Shown piece by piece: positions 33,182 through 41,431 of a DNA stretch of 64,000 bases (position 1 is its first letter; the number at the start of each line of letters is the position of its first letter). Location of the stretch: positions 1 through 64,000 of IMG/VR virus record IMGVR_UViG_3300048104_000741; one strand, written 5' to 3'. The DNA comes from a virus. The notes under the pieces are model-generated. The model had not been told where the DNA came from. It searched no databases and worked only from the letters and a program-made list of their open reading frames with translations. The translations under genes were made by a program, and so were the position numbers.

Positions 33182-33622
33182 AGGGATAATCACATCCTTT
33201 AGCTTGTTTAAATATTTTAATTTTTTATTACTAATAAGACCTCCTATACAATCATTAAAATCGCCATATTTTTTAAAAAAATGTTTATTAAATGTTGTAA
33301 TTAATTCTCTTTGGTAAGATTTGACTATTATGTCTCCAAATATTGTATTAATAAAAAATTCAACATGATCTTTTCTATTATTACTGCAATGACTTGGGTT
33401 TAGATTCTTCTCGACATTTTTTATCTTGCAATGTTTCTTTGTTTTATTTTTGAATTCTATGTTATGTTTGTCTAAGTCAATTAGCCATTCTTCTTTTTTG
33501 CATTTTATCCATATTTTTTCTATATAACCATTTGGCATAGATACGGAGCTTAAAGTATTAACTTTGGCGTTTATAATAAAGTCTTCACCTTGAAACATTG
33601 CTACAAAATATGGTAATTTCAT
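33173..33622 (-). CDS. hypothetical minus-strand protein, 149 aa
   Basis: No family recognised; basic with several Cys/His (NPSHCSNNRKDHVEFF). The ATG at 33622 was chosen because upstream alternatives fall inside a perfect inverted repeat between this gene and its divergent neighbour. Its 3' end overlaps the convergent gene by 9 nt. Confidence 0.55.
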   Translation of the reverse strand: MKLPYFVAMFQGEDFIINAKVNTLSSVSMPNGYIEKIWIKCKKEEWLIDLDKHNIEFKNKTKKHCKIKNVEKNLNPSHCSNNRKDHVEFFINTIFGDIIVKSYQRELITTFNKHFFKKYGDFNDCIGGLISNKKLKYLNKLKDVIIPLK

Positions 33623-33625
33623 TTT

Positions 33626-33655
33626 TTTTGTGTATTCAATAATGAATACACAAAA
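33626..33655 (+). repeat. perfect 12-bp inverted repeat between divergent genes
   Basis: Arms TTTTGTGTATTC and GAATACACAAAA separated by AATAAT. It lies just upstream of both the minus-strand gene (start 33622) and the plus-strand gene (start 33660), the expected place for an operator. The right arm recurs exactly at 34613-34624 beside the uvsE promoter. Confidence 0.75.
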
Positions 33656-33659
33656 CATT

Positions 33660-34409
33660 ATGGCTATTTATTATTATAAATTTCAAAAAACTGAAGCCAC
33701 ATGGACATTTACGAATTCTAGTCAAGTTTCTGAGGATGGATGGGATATTTCTGAATTTGATGGTGACCCAAGGGGTACTGCTAGGGTTGCTGATTGGAGT
33801 GATTTATCAAGTTTTGACGAAAACGATTATGATGCCTTAAAGGAAGTTTTTGGAATAACTGAAAATACGGGACTTGGTTGGACAAGTTTCGATGGAGATA
33901 CTCAAAGAACTTCGGGAAATAAATACTACAAAGCTAGTTTTAACAATAATAGAGCTTATTACTCTGTGATTTCAGTAGGTACTGACTACTCAGGAGGCTA
34001 TCAGCAAACTAACTCTATATCATCAAATCCAATTAAAAATTTAAAAATTGGCTCGTGGAGATTTGCTAATTACCCTGCTTTGGTTTATTTTCCAAATTAC
34101 AAAGCAAATGGTGGACATAGCACTCTAATTATAAATGGTAGCATTAGCGTTAATTGGAGCGATGCAAATAATAGATTTCAATCTTCAGACGGAAATACTA
34201 CTCTTAGTCATAATGGAACAACTTGGGTAGGAGATGCCGAAGGCACTTCTTCTACATCTACTTTAAATGGTTCTAATGTTAAATATTATGTTGACCCTGT
34301 AAGTTCAGACATAGATTGGACAAACAGCCTATCAGTTTCCCTACCTTCTTCTAGCGCTCAAGGAGATCCCCACATCAATCCACTTTTTGGCGATAAATAC
34401 ACAATTTAA
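33660..34409 (+). CDS. secreted or virion-surface-like protein with GDPH motif
   Basis: 249 residues, Ser/Asn/Gly/Tyr-rich and strand-rich, as in adhesins or fibre proteins. It ends QGDPHINPLFGDKYTI, a GDPH-type motif seen at the start of von Willebrand D-like domains, here placed at the terminus, suggesting a processing or attachment signal, or loss of a downstream domain. No signal peptide seen. The ATG at 33660 was chosen; earlier starts lie within the inverted repeat. Confidence 0.5.
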   Translation: MAIYYYKFQKTEATWTFTNSSQVSEDGWDISEFDGDPRGTARVADWSDLSSFDENDYDALKEVFGITENTGLGWTSFDGDTQRTSGNKYYKASFNNNRAYYSVISVGTDYSGGYQQTNSISSNPIKNLKIGSWRFANYPALVYFPNYKANGGHSTLIINGSISVNWSDANNRFQSSDGNTTLSHNGTTWVGDAEGTSSTSTLNGSNVKYYVDPVSSDIDWTNSLSVSLPSSSAQGDPHINPLFGDKYTI

Positions 34410-34417
34410 TTTTTATC

Positions 34418-34525
34418 GTGTGTGGAAAAGTTTTTAGATTTTTATTTGATCTTATTATAATGTTTTTCGCTTTTTGGTATTACTTACTAATAGAGCCAGT
34501 AGTAAAATATTTTCGAGGTTATTAA
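34418..34525 (+). CDS. 35-residue membrane microprotein
   Basis: GTG start, with hydrophobic core FLFDLIIMFFAFWYYLLI and a basic/aromatic tail (VVKYFRGY). An internal ATG at 34460 would give 21 residues. Sits in an otherwise gene-free 250-nt gap. Tentative. Confidence 0.35.
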   Translation: MCGKVFRFLFDLIIMFFAFWYYLLIEPVVKYFRGY

Positions 34526-34612
34526 CTAGAAGGGAAAAATATAAATATTAAAGCTATAAACATAGCTGAATATAAAAAAATATTCCATACGCTTTCGATT
34601 TCCATAAGAAAA

Positions 34613-34657
34613 GAATACACAAAAAGGCTTGACATTGTTTATTTTTTGTAGTAATGT
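34613..34657 (+). promoter_or_regulatory. leaderless-type promoter of uvsE with adjacent operator-like half-site
   Basis: GAATACACAAAA (34613-34624) matches one arm of the inverted repeat at 33626-33655. It is followed by TTGACA (34629-34634), 17 nt, TAATGT (34652-34657), 6 nt GTTGGT, ATG 34664. Confidence 0.7.
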
Positions 34658-34663
34658 GTTGGT

Positions 34664-35665
34664 ATGACACAAATATTAGGATTAACTTGTATAAGCGAAC
34701 AACTTAAAGATAAAGATAAAAAAAAATACTCATTTCGCACGATGACTCGCAAAAGATTCAACGATTTGTGTAATCTAAAAAATAGAGATGAAGCAGTCAA
34801 ACAATTATCTGAAAGAATTTTGCACAATGTTATTGTTACTCAATATATTATCAATCATTGTAATTCCTCAGATATTAGGCATTATCGTCTTAGTTCTGCT
34901 CTTTTTCCTCTCCTTACCGATAAAACTTTGGCTTTATCTTTTGAAGATTTGCCGAACCATGCTCAAATCGACCAAGAGTTAAGATTCGCAGGTTTAATTG
35001 CGCAAACTTTTAAAATATCAATCGGTTCTCACCCCGACCAATTCAATGTTCTTGCTTCAAATAATCGAGATGCAGTTGATCGCACAATAAATGAATTAAA
35101 TTTCCAAGCTAGTATTCTTGACAAGTTGGGTCTACCTCAAGACCATACTGCACCAATGAATATTCATATCAACTACACCCCACAAGCAGATGAAACATTA
35201 GAGCTTGTCGCAACTAGATTTTTTCGCAATCTCTCCATGTGCGATAAAGGAGTTTATAAGCGTTTGACTATCGAGAACGAAGATAAAGGCTTCTTCAATG
35301 TAGATAATTGCATTAAATTTAGTGACTATTTATTTGAAACATTTAAAGCGAATATACCTGTCTGCTTTGATAATTTACATCATATGTGCAATCCATCAGA
35401 AGAATCTTCCATTAAGTGGCAAGCCGAGCGTTGCGCCTACACATGGGTTAACCAAGGAGAAGGTGAACATGATTTTATCGCTCCTGTTTTTCATTGGTCA
35501 GAGGGCAAACCCGAAAAGCCTCGTTCTCATGCAGATTATTTTGCTCTTGGCAATATTCCACCTATAATTGCCATCGACCCAAATAAAGAAGCTAAATGGG
35601 AGTGCGAAGTGAAACAAAAAGATAAAGCAATAAAAATTTTACGCAATAATTTAATTACTGCATGA
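34664..35665 (+). CDS. uvsE: UV damage endonuclease UvsE/UvdE
   Basis: 333-residue TIM-barrel nuclease that nicks 5' of UV photoproducts. Diagnostic blocks: ILGLTCISEQL at the N-terminus, HYRLSSALFPLLTDK, IGSHPDQFNVLAS (metal His), MNIHINY, KRLTIENEDK (metal Glu) and VCFDNLHHMCNPS. Full length. It would repair phage DNA in sunlit water. It has its own leaderless-type promoter and overlaps the next gene by 4 nt. Confidence 0.93.
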   Translation: MTQILGLTCISEQLKDKDKKKYSFRTMTRKRFNDLCNLKNRDEAVKQLSERILHNVIVTQYIINHCNSSDIRHYRLSSALFPLLTDKTLALSFEDLPNHAQIDQELRFAGLIAQTFKISIGSHPDQFNVLASNNRDAVDRTINELNFQASILDKLGLPQDHTAPMNIHINYTPQADETLELVATRFFRNLSMCDKGVYKRLTIENEDKGFFNVDNCIKFSDYLFETFKANIPVCFDNLHHMCNPSEESSIKWQAERCAYTWVNQGEGEHDFIAPVFHWSEGKPEKPRSHADYFALGNIPPIIAIDPNKEAKWECEVKQKDKAIKILRNNLITA

Positions 35666-36213
35666 AAAAAACAAACAGAGAGTTATCTATTGGAGATTAT
35701 GTAAAAGAAAAATCTTTAAAATTAAAAAGAAGGGTTGGAGAGATATTAACCATCTTGTCAGATAATAAGTCTGACCCCACTTTTGAATGTATGCAAGTTG
35801 ACCCCAAGACTTTAAATCCGATTGAAAAAATGGTTGGCAAGTTTAAAAGTTTTAAAATAAAAAGAAGTCAATGCAAGCCATATACTCCTAGAAATCAATT
35901 ATTCCAAAAGAAAGGTTTTTCTTTGGGCGCATTTATTAAATATAAATCAAATGGTAAAATTAAATATGGAAGAGTCACTTGTTTCTTAAACCAAGAAGAA
36001 GGTTTGTATCCTCACTCTTATGATTTAGGAAAACATAATGGAAAAGATTTGCTAGAATGTGTTGAAATAAATCCAAATAATTTAAGTAGGATTTTAGATT
36101 CAGATGATAATCCAAAAATTTTTGTAGCCAACCCGAATAAATGTAAATCAGTTAATGCTTTAGTTAAAAATGACAAAGGCAAAGAAATCATCCCAATAAG
36201 GCTTGACATTTAA
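35662..36213 (+). CDS. hypothetical protein with two similar halves
   Basis: 183 residues. The halves share a pattern: KRRVGEILTI, FECMQVDPKTLNPIEK in the first and IKYGRVTCFL, LECVEINPNNLSRILD in the second, an internal duplication of a beta-rich unit. Basic; family unknown. Its end contains the next promoter's -35 box. Confidence 0.55.
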   Translation: MKKTNRELSIGDYVKEKSLKLKRRVGEILTILSDNKSDPTFECMQVDPKTLNPIEKMVGKFKSFKIKRSQCKPYTPRNQLFQKKGFSLGAFIKYKSNGKIKYGRVTCFLNQEEGLYPHSYDLGKHNGKDLLECVEINPNNLSRILDSDDNPKIFVANPNKCKSVNALVKNDKGKEIIPIRLDI

Positions 36214-36231
36214 TTAATAATTTATTAATGT
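36203..36231 (+). promoter_or_regulatory. sigma70-like promoter of the HNH gene
   Basis: TTGACA (36203-36208), 17 nt, TAATGT (36226-36231). An 18-nt gap to ATG 36250, so this one has a leader of about 12 nt. Confidence 0.65.
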
Positions 36232-36249
36232 ATTAAAAGATTCACTTTC

Positions 36250-37077
36250 ATGGAGCAGTTAATTATGAAGCATCCCATATCTTGTGATTGCAAAAAATGT
36301 CTTGATTGTGGAGAATTAAAACATTTAGATAAGTTTACTAAAGATTCTTCAAAAAAAGATGGTAAAAATATTTATTGCATCCCTTGCAGAAAAAAAAGAA
36401 GTGCAAAATGGAAAGAAAAAACTGATTACAAAGAAAAACGAAAAGTCTCTTCGGAAGATAAATTAAAAAATCTTCAAAAAAAAGATCGTAAAAAATTCTC
36501 ACGAATTATAGGTGCAAACATTGCACACTTTGATTTTTTAAAAAAATATTTTGATCTGTATTTTTTTATTTTAGTTTGTGTCTTAAAAAATCATAACGAC
36601 ATGATTTTAAAAAGGCGGGAGACTCAAAGAAGATACGACAAAGAGAAAAGATGCAAGCAAAATCCCCAATTATCTTCATACCATGATCATTTAAGAAGAG
36701 CTAGAAAAAAATCTGCTATCTTGCCATCTACTAATAATTTAATTATCCAACAAATGGTAAGTAATAGGGTTGCTCTTGATAGCTATGCAAAAGCAGGATG
36801 TTATCTAGCTAATAAGCTCGATCTAGCAAACAAATTACCATCTTTTCAAAAAACTAAATGGTCTCTCGACCATTTAGTACCAATCTCGAAAGGTGGATCA
36901 CATCATCAAGATAATTTACGAGTCTGGAAACTTTCTGAAAACATTGCGAAACTCAATCATAGTTATTATAAATATGTTCATGTAAAAACTCGTTGGGCAA
37001 CAAACAAGGAATCTTTCGATAATCCTTTGTCTCCTTATTTTAAAAATATATTTGACAAATCAGAATACTTGGTTTAG
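36250..37077 (+). CDS. HNH endonuclease with N-terminal zinc finger
   Basis: 275 residues. The N-terminus has CDCKKCLDCGELKHLDKF and YCIPCRKKR, a four-Cys zinc finger found in many phage HNH proteins. The nuclease core near the C-terminus is WSLDHLVPISKGGSHHQDNL. Probably a free-standing homing endonuclease. An internal ATG at 36265 is an alternative start. Confidence 0.83.
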   Translation: MEQLIMKHPISCDCKKCLDCGELKHLDKFTKDSSKKDGKNIYCIPCRKKRSAKWKEKTDYKEKRKVSSEDKLKNLQKKDRKKFSRIIGANIAHFDFLKKYFDLYFFILVCVLKNHNDMILKRRETQRRYDKEKRCKQNPQLSSYHDHLRRARKKSAILPSTNNLIIQQMVSNRVALDSYAKAGCYLANKLDLANKLPSFQKTKWSLDHLVPISKGGSHHQDNLRVWKLSENIAKLNHSYYKYVHVKTRWATNKESFDNPLSPYFKNIFDKSEYLV

Positions 37078-37086
37078 GGTATCAAC

Positions 37087-37581
37087 ATGATCGCTACTAA
37101 AAATATAGAATTAATAGATGGCAATTTGCTTGATTTTCCTAATGATATAGATTTTATTGCTCACTCCTGCAACACGCAAAATGTTATGGGGGCAGGAATT
37201 GCTAGGCAAATAAAAGATCGTTATCCTATGGCTTACGAGGCTGATTGTAACGCAATGTATGAAGATGAAGTAGGTCTAGGTAGTTATAGTTTTGCTTGGA
37301 CTGACGCAACTCAGACTAAAGGTATATATAATATGTACACTCAAGATAGAATTGGAGGGGCAAGAGCGGTTGACTACGAGGGCTTCTATTTAACTCTACA
37401 AAATGTCGCAAATCATATCGAATGGCAAATGAAGCACGAAGACGAAGAAAAGACCTTGGGATTGCCTTGGGGTATCTCTTGTGGACTCGCAGGGGGTAAT
37501 TGGAGTGTTATTTTTTCTATGATAAATGATATTTTAGTTGACAAAAGTTTTAAAACCTATATAGTTAGATACCATGAATAG
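37087..37581 (+). CDS. macro domain protein
   Basis: 164 residues with the ADP-ribose-binding macro fold: IELIDGNLLDF, FIAHSCNTQNVMGAGIARQIKDRYP (substrate loop) and GLPWGISCGLAGGNWSVI (phosphate loop). It could hydrolyse Appr-1''-p after tRNA repair, or remove ADP-ribose from nucleic acid or protein, which may counter host ADP-ribosylating defences. It overlaps the next gene by 8 nt. Confidence 0.85.
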   Translation: MIATKNIELIDGNLLDFPNDIDFIAHSCNTQNVMGAGIARQIKDRYPMAYEADCNAMYEDEVGLGSYSFAWTDATQTKGIYNMYTQDRIGGARAVDYEGFYLTLQNVANHIEWQMKHEDEEKTLGLPWGISCGLAGGNWSVIFSMINDILVDKSFKTYIVRYHE

Positions 37582-37810
37582 ATTTGAATTAGAAGACGCA
37601 ATGAGCGACTTGCACCAAATAGGTGAAGACATAGAAACAATCATATATGCTATTGGAGACTCTCCAATTAAACATACTGAAGATCAACTATTAAATATGT
37701 TGATTGGAATGAAACAATTACATGATACTCGCTATCAAAAAATGTGGGGTATATTTGAACAATTAATTAAAAATGGAACAATATCAAATAAGGAAAAACA
37801 AAATGATTGA
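37574..37810 (+). CDS. hypothetical helical protein, 78 aa
   Basis: Acidic helical protein (LEDAMSDLHQIGEDIETII). No family recognised. Coupled to the macro-domain gene by overlap. Confidence 0.55.
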   Translation: MNRFELEDAMSDLHQIGEDIETIIYAIGDSPIKHTEDQLLNMLIGMKQLHDTRYQKMWGIFEQLIKNGTISNKEKQND

Positions 37811-38198
37811 ATTAGAAAAATCTTGGTTAGCGCCAAAAAAAGCGCAGTTGGCAATAATTGATCTAGCAATAACTCACATTAAAAAAGTTGAGATTAATCC
37901 CGATGTTAAAACCGAAGGAGATAATTTTGACTATTGGAATAGTTATGAACTAGAAGATGGCTCTTTTGTAGATTACAATATCCATTGTGGTGACGAATGG
38001 ACTAGGGTCAAGCAAGATGGTTCGGGCAAGTATGAATATACTCATCCTAGCACATGGTCTTGGGATGTCGCTTGCTATGCGGTTGATCCACCAAATAAAG
38101 AAAATCAGTATCATCAAATAGATACAGATAGAGAACAATATTTATTTAGTTATAACAAAAAAGGGGATAGAGAGGTAGAATTTGAAAATGCATCTTAA
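37803..38198 (+). CDS. hypothetical protein, 131 aa
   Basis: The ATG at 37803 (overlapping the previous stop by 8 nt) was chosen over an upstream in-frame ATG at 37773. Strand-rich, with many Trp/Tyr/Asp (NSYELEDGSFVDYNIHCGDEW). Family unknown. Confidence 0.55.
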   Translation: MIELEKSWLAPKKAQLAIIDLAITHIKKVEINPDVKTEGDNFDYWNSYELEDGSFVDYNIHCGDEWTRVKQDGSGKYEYTHPSTWSWDVACYAVDPPNKENQYHQIDTDREQYLFSYNKKGDREVEFENAS

Positions 38199-38433
38199 TA
38201 TATTATATATTTTTGTTTTTTTATTTGGATGCTCTACTCCTCAAAAGAAACCTTTGTCGCTTCACAATTATCCAATGCTTAATGATGAATGCCCATCTCT
38301 GATTGATCGCTCGATTGATAACGAAGAGGGACTGCGCACAAAAGCGAGGTTGACAAATATGAGGTATGTTGATTACTTGCATACTTTAGCGAATCAGCCG
38401 AAGCAAAACGACAAAACTTTGGGGGTTAAATAA
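38188..38433 (+). CDS. small lipoprotein
   Basis: 81 residues. Signal HLNILYIFVFLFGC with lipobox LFGC, then a hydrophilic mature part (STPQKKPLSLHNYP). The ATG at 38188 was preferred to a TTG two codons upstream. Function unknown; one of five short lipoproteins in the window. Confidence 0.65.
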   Translation: MHLNILYIFVFLFGCSTPQKKPLSLHNYPMLNDECPSLIDRSIDNEEGLRTKARLTNMRYVDYLHTLANQPKQNDKTLGVK

Positions 38434-38517
38434 TTGAGCGATACAATTGCAGTAATCGTCATAATCATAAATGTGATTTTGATTTGCGGAATGATTTGTT
38501 GGTTAGCTTTTTGCTAG
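38434..38517 (+). CDS. 27-residue membrane microprotein
   Basis: TTG start directly after the lipoprotein stop; sequence SDTIAVIVIIINVILICGMI then CWLAFC, nearly all membrane-spanning. Tentative. Confidence 0.35.
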   Translation: MSDTIAVIVIIINVILICGMICWLAFC

Positions 38518-38519
38518 AT

Positions 38520-38618
38520 ATGGATGCCGAAGATGTATTGGAATTAATTGCAATATTTCTTTGGGTTGGATTAATTACTTATTTATCGTTTTTTAGGTTG
38601 ACATTACTTTGGGAGTAG
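38520..38618 (+). CDS. 32-residue membrane microprotein
   Basis: Acidic N-terminus (MDAEDVLE) followed by LIAIFLWVGLITYLSFF and a short tail. Its 3' end carries the promoter of the next gene. Tentative. Confidence 0.35.
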   Translation: MDAEDVLELIAIFLWVGLITYLSFFRLTLLWE

Positions 38619-38626
38619 TTTATTGT
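38598..38626 (+). promoter_or_regulatory. leaderless-like promoter (7-nt gap)
   Basis: TTGACA (38598-38603), 17 nt, TATTGT (38621-38626), 7 nt, ATG 38634. Confidence 0.65.
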
Positions 38627-38633
38627 TTTAGTT

Positions 38634-39200
38634 ATGAGCGGAGAAGGACACACAACGAGTTTCAAAAGAACGACACAGACTACCAAGTCTAACGAACAAC
38701 TCTTAGAGGAGTTTAAAGGTCTAGTTTATTCTAGCAAAAAGGTTATGTCTCATATGAAATGGTATGGCAAAGAGCATAGTGTTGAGCTTATAGAGCATGG
38801 AGATGAAGAGCAACCAAAGTGGAGGCAAGAAAGCGTTGCAATTAAAGATACTTTTGAATTTTATATTAGCACTTATGAATCTTGGGGTGAAGATTCAAAC
38901 TATTACGAATGTCATAAAACAGAGGGAAGTTTCGTTTCTCTTGCTATGGAATTTGCCGAAGGCAATAATCTAATGTATTTCCCCGATGGTTTTCCTGCTG
39001 AATGGATTGAGCAAGAAATAATTGATGGAGAAAAAAATTGGAATCATTTTATAGTTAAACCCGATGATAAAAACATTGACATGATCTGCGAAGTATGGTA
39101 TCATTATGGTGTGGAAAAATTACAAAACGATTCAAGCGAACTTTGGGGTAAAGCTAAACAAAAAATCAAACAATTAATGGAACATGAATATGCAAGATAA
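38634..39200 (+). CDS. hypothetical protein, 188 aa
   Basis: First gene of a new operon. Acidic and aromatic-rich (FEFYISTYESWGEDSNYYE). No family recognised. Overlaps the next gene by 17 nt. Confidence 0.6.
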   Translation: MSGEGHTTSFKRTTQTTKSNEQLLEEFKGLVYSSKKVMSHMKWYGKEHSVELIEHGDEEQPKWRQESVAIKDTFEFYISTYESWGEDSNYYECHKTEGSFVSLAMEFAEGNNLMYFPDGFPAEWIEQEIIDGEKNWNHFIVKPDDKNIDMICEVWYHYGVEKLQNDSSELWGKAKQKIKQLMEHEYAR

Positions 39201-39405
39201 TATAGTAGCAAGCGAAGATATGGCAATTCAACTTGATAATAATGATAGTGGTGAAGATTTTGTCTTGACAGGTAGAACTGCATGGATTACAATAGATGGA
39301 TATTCACTACATATCAACAATCACGATAATCATATTTCAGTCAACCTCTATAAGAAAGAGCATGAAGCTGAAGACGAACTAGAAGGGTTCAACCACTACA
39401 AATGA
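39184..39405 (+). CDS. hypothetical protein, 73 aa
   Basis: Strand-rich (TAWITIDGYSLHINNHDNHI), acidic. A TTGACA-17-TACAAT sequence lies inside it (39265-39293) and may be an internal promoter for the genes that follow. Family unknown. Confidence 0.5.
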   Translation: MNMQDNIVASEDMAIQLDNNDSGEDFVLTGRTAWITIDGYSLHINNHDNHISVNLYKKEHEAEDELEGFNHYK

Positions 39406-39689
39406 GCGCAAAAAATAGCCACTTAACAATTAGATCAGACTTACTAGAAGAAGATGCAGATATCTCTGTGCCTGTTCGCTTCCTTGATTATCAAGAAGAT
39501 GATTATGTAGGGGATAGTGCTACCTTAAATATAGATTGCGAATATTCTACTGATGGTGAGCAACTAGATGACATGGCGGGTTATAATATAATCGTTAGAA
39601 TTACTGACTCATCAAAAAAAGATAAATACAACAATCCTTGGAAAGATAGATTGGCATTCGCAATATCAGCGGATTTTGATTGGAACTAA
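39402..39689 (+). CDS. hypothetical protein, 95 aa
   Basis: Acidic strand-rich protein (YNIIVRITDSSKKDKYNN). ATGA overlap with the previous gene. No family recognised. Confidence 0.5.
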   Translation: MSAKNSHLTIRSDLLEEDADISVPVRFLDYQEDDYVGDSATLNIDCEYSTDGEQLDDMAGYNIIVRITDSSKKDKYNNPWKDRLAFAISADFDWN

Positions 39690-39702
39690 ATAATAAAAAA
39701 AT

Positions 39703-39993
39703 ATGGAAGAATTAATTAGCAAGGTAAAGCAATGGCATCAAGATAGAAATCTAATTGATGGCTCTGATGATAAATCTCAAGCGTTAAAACTTCTTCAAGA
39801 GTTGGGGGAATTGTCTGACTCAATATGCAAGGAAAAGCCTATTTTGGACGATATAGGGGATATGCTAGTCGTTATGATCAATCTTTGTGAAAGAAATGGT
39901 GTTACGCTAGAAGAATGTCTTAATGTTGCTTATAACGATATAAAAGACAGAAAAGGGAAAATGTTAGATGGGGTATTCATAAAAGAATTATAA
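39703..39993 (+). CDS. mazG-like: MazG-like nucleotide pyrophosphohydrolase
   Basis: 96-residue all-alpha NTP-PPase with LLQELGELSDSICKEK (EExxE-type) and LDDIGDMLVVMINLC (ExxD-type; here DDIGD) helices, then NDIKDRKGKMLDGVF. Such phage enzymes hydrolyse (d)NTPs or alarmones and may keep the host in a growth-like state. A second, shorter relative is at 31887. Confidence 0.82.
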   Translation: MEELISKVKQWHQDRNLIDGSDDKSQALKLLQELGELSDSICKEKPILDDIGDMLVVMINLCERNGVTLEECLNVAYNDIKDRKGKMLDGVFIKEL

Positions 39994-39999
39994 CATAAT

Positions 40000-40311
40000 A
40001 TGTGGAATTACAGAATATTAAAATTAACCGATGGCACTTATGGTCTTTACGAAGTTATCTATAATGATGATGGAGAAATATCAGCGCATTCCGAAGATTC
40101 TGAGTTGGTAAGCCCTAGCGTCAAAGACCTGTTGGATACTTTGAGATTAATGCTTGACGATGCGCAAAAATCCTCTTATAATGTTTTGGAGGTGGATAAA
40201 ATAAAGTTTGCCCCCTTGATTGATGAAGATGAAAAAGGCGAGTCAATTGAAATAGAAGATTTCGCTAAATTTATGGGTTTAAATCCAAATAAATATAATA
40301 ATGAACAATAA
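40000..40311 (+). CDS. hypothetical protein, 103 aa
   Basis: N-terminal strands (WNYRILKLTDGTYGLYEVIY) then a helical part. This opening resembles many small phage proteins of unknown role. Overlaps the next gene by 11 nt. Confidence 0.6.
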   Translation: MWNYRILKLTDGTYGLYEVIYNDDGEISAHSEDSELVSPSVKDLLDTLRLMLDDAQKSSYNVLEVDKIKFAPLIDEDEKGESIEIEDFAKFMGLNPNKYNNEQ

Positions 40312-40729
40312 TAATGAACAAATAGTAGTTGCTGTTAGTGGATATTTTGACCCAATTCATGTAGGTCATATAGAATACCTTGAATTAGCTAAAGACTTGG
40401 GGGATAAATTAATTGTGATAGTTAATAACGATGGTCAAGCTAGAGGGAAAAAAGGCAGTTCGTTTATGAATCAAGATGATAGATTGAAGATAGTGGCTTC
40501 CTTGAAGTGTGTTGATGAAGCGATAATATCAATAGACAGGGGGTTGAGCCAATGTGAAACTTTAGCTTTTTTACAACCAAACATTTTTGCTAATGGGGGT
40601 GATCGCAATGTTGATGAAATACCCGAAACGGAAGTTATGGAAAAATTAAACATAAAAATGGTGGATGGCTTGGGAAAAAAAATCAGAAGCTCTTCAGAAT
40701 TAACAGGATTGAAAGAAATAAAAAGATGA
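40301..40729 (+). CDS. RfaE/HldE-type nucleotidyltransferase
   Basis: 142 residues with the HxGH motif in VSGYFDPIHVGHIEYLELAK and a nucleotide-binding second motif KIRSSSELTG. Between them FANGGDRNVDEIPETEV matches ADP-heptose synthase C-domains. It would activate a sugar phosphate or alcohol phosphate. Distinct from the TagD-like enzyme at 7149. Overlaps both neighbours. Confidence 0.83.
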   Translation: MNNNNEQIVVAVSGYFDPIHVGHIEYLELAKDLGDKLIVIVNNDGQARGKKGSSFMNQDDRLKIVASLKCVDEAIISIDRGLSQCETLAFLQPNIFANGGDRNVDEIPETEVMEKLNIKMVDGLGKKIRSSSELTGLKEIKR

Positions 40730-41046
40730 AATTGTCAATAACATTAAACAACAAAACTTATAGCGTAGAATCTGAAGAGGAATTTGATGGTTCAAATATC
40801 AACGAACTAGCGGAACAATTCAAAGGTTTGCTTGTTAGCGCAGGATTCCACCCAAGCAATGTGGATGAAATGTTTAATACAGAATACGAATGGTTCACCC
40901 AAGAAGAAAGAGATGATAATATGCAAGGTCACTTAAAAGACAATAAATACAATGAAGGTTATGCAAAAGGTTGGGACGATGCCAATCACAATGACAAGGC
41001 GAGTCAATTCCTAAAAAGCTCCAATGATGATGATTACTTATTTTAA
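40726..41046 (+). CDS. hypothetical protein, 106 aa
   Basis: Acidic; contains YAKGWDDANHNDKA, a GWDDA repeat-like helix. ATGA overlap with the nucleotidyltransferase. No family recognised. Confidence 0.55.
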   Translation: MKLSITLNNKTYSVESEEEFDGSNINELAEQFKGLLVSAGFHPSNVDEMFNTEYEWFTQEERDDNMQGHLKDNKYNEGYAKGWDDANHNDKASQFLKSSNDDDYLF

Positions 41047-41049
41047 ATT

Positions 41050-41244
41050 ATGATCCAAATAGAAGATTCAAATAACGAGAAATATCACATAAATCCCAAG
41101 CAAGTAATTTATGTAAAAGAAAGACTTCATTCTGGAAAATTAATGTACAAAATAATGATGTCTAACGGAGAAGCTTTAATGACTTCAAACGAGCATGGAG
41201 CAAAATGTATTATAGCTTCGATTAAGAGCAGAAAGACTCTTTAA
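41050..41244 (+). CDS. hypothetical protein, 64 aa
   Basis: Small strand-rich protein (NPKQVIYVKERLHSGKL, then YKIMMSNGEALMTSN), like a short Sm/LytTR-type beta unit; no firm family. Confidence 0.5.
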   Translation: MIQIEDSNNEKYHINPKQVIYVKERLHSGKLMYKIMMSNGEALMTSNEHGAKCIIASIKSRKTL

Positions 41245-41245
41245 A

Positions 41246-41431
41246 ATGAAGTTAATTTTTTCAAACATTTTTTATCGCATTGGTCACGCATTAAGTTTTT
41301 TATTGCGTTTTGATTTTTTCACATTTTTACATCCTGTTTATAGTAAAATAATGCTTTGGAGCGTGAAGCTAGACAAAGATCGCAAAGTTTGGAAGATGAC
41401 AATAAATAAAAGAAAATTGCACGATAAATGA
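41246..41431 (+). CDS. small basic hydrophobic protein, 61 aa
   Basis: Hydrophobic/aromatic centre (IGHALSFLLRFDFFTFLHP) with a basic C-terminus; may associate with membrane. ATGA overlap with the next gene. Confidence 0.45.
   Translation: MKLIFSNIFYRIGHALSFLLRFDFFTFLHPVYSKIMLWSVKLDKDRKVWKMTINKRKLHDK

Noticed and set aside
39265-39293. TTGACA-17-TACAAT inside the 39184 gene as a leaderless promoter
   Set aside because: No start codon follows at +1 and the bases code for a plausible strand; kept only as a possible internal promoter in the gene note.
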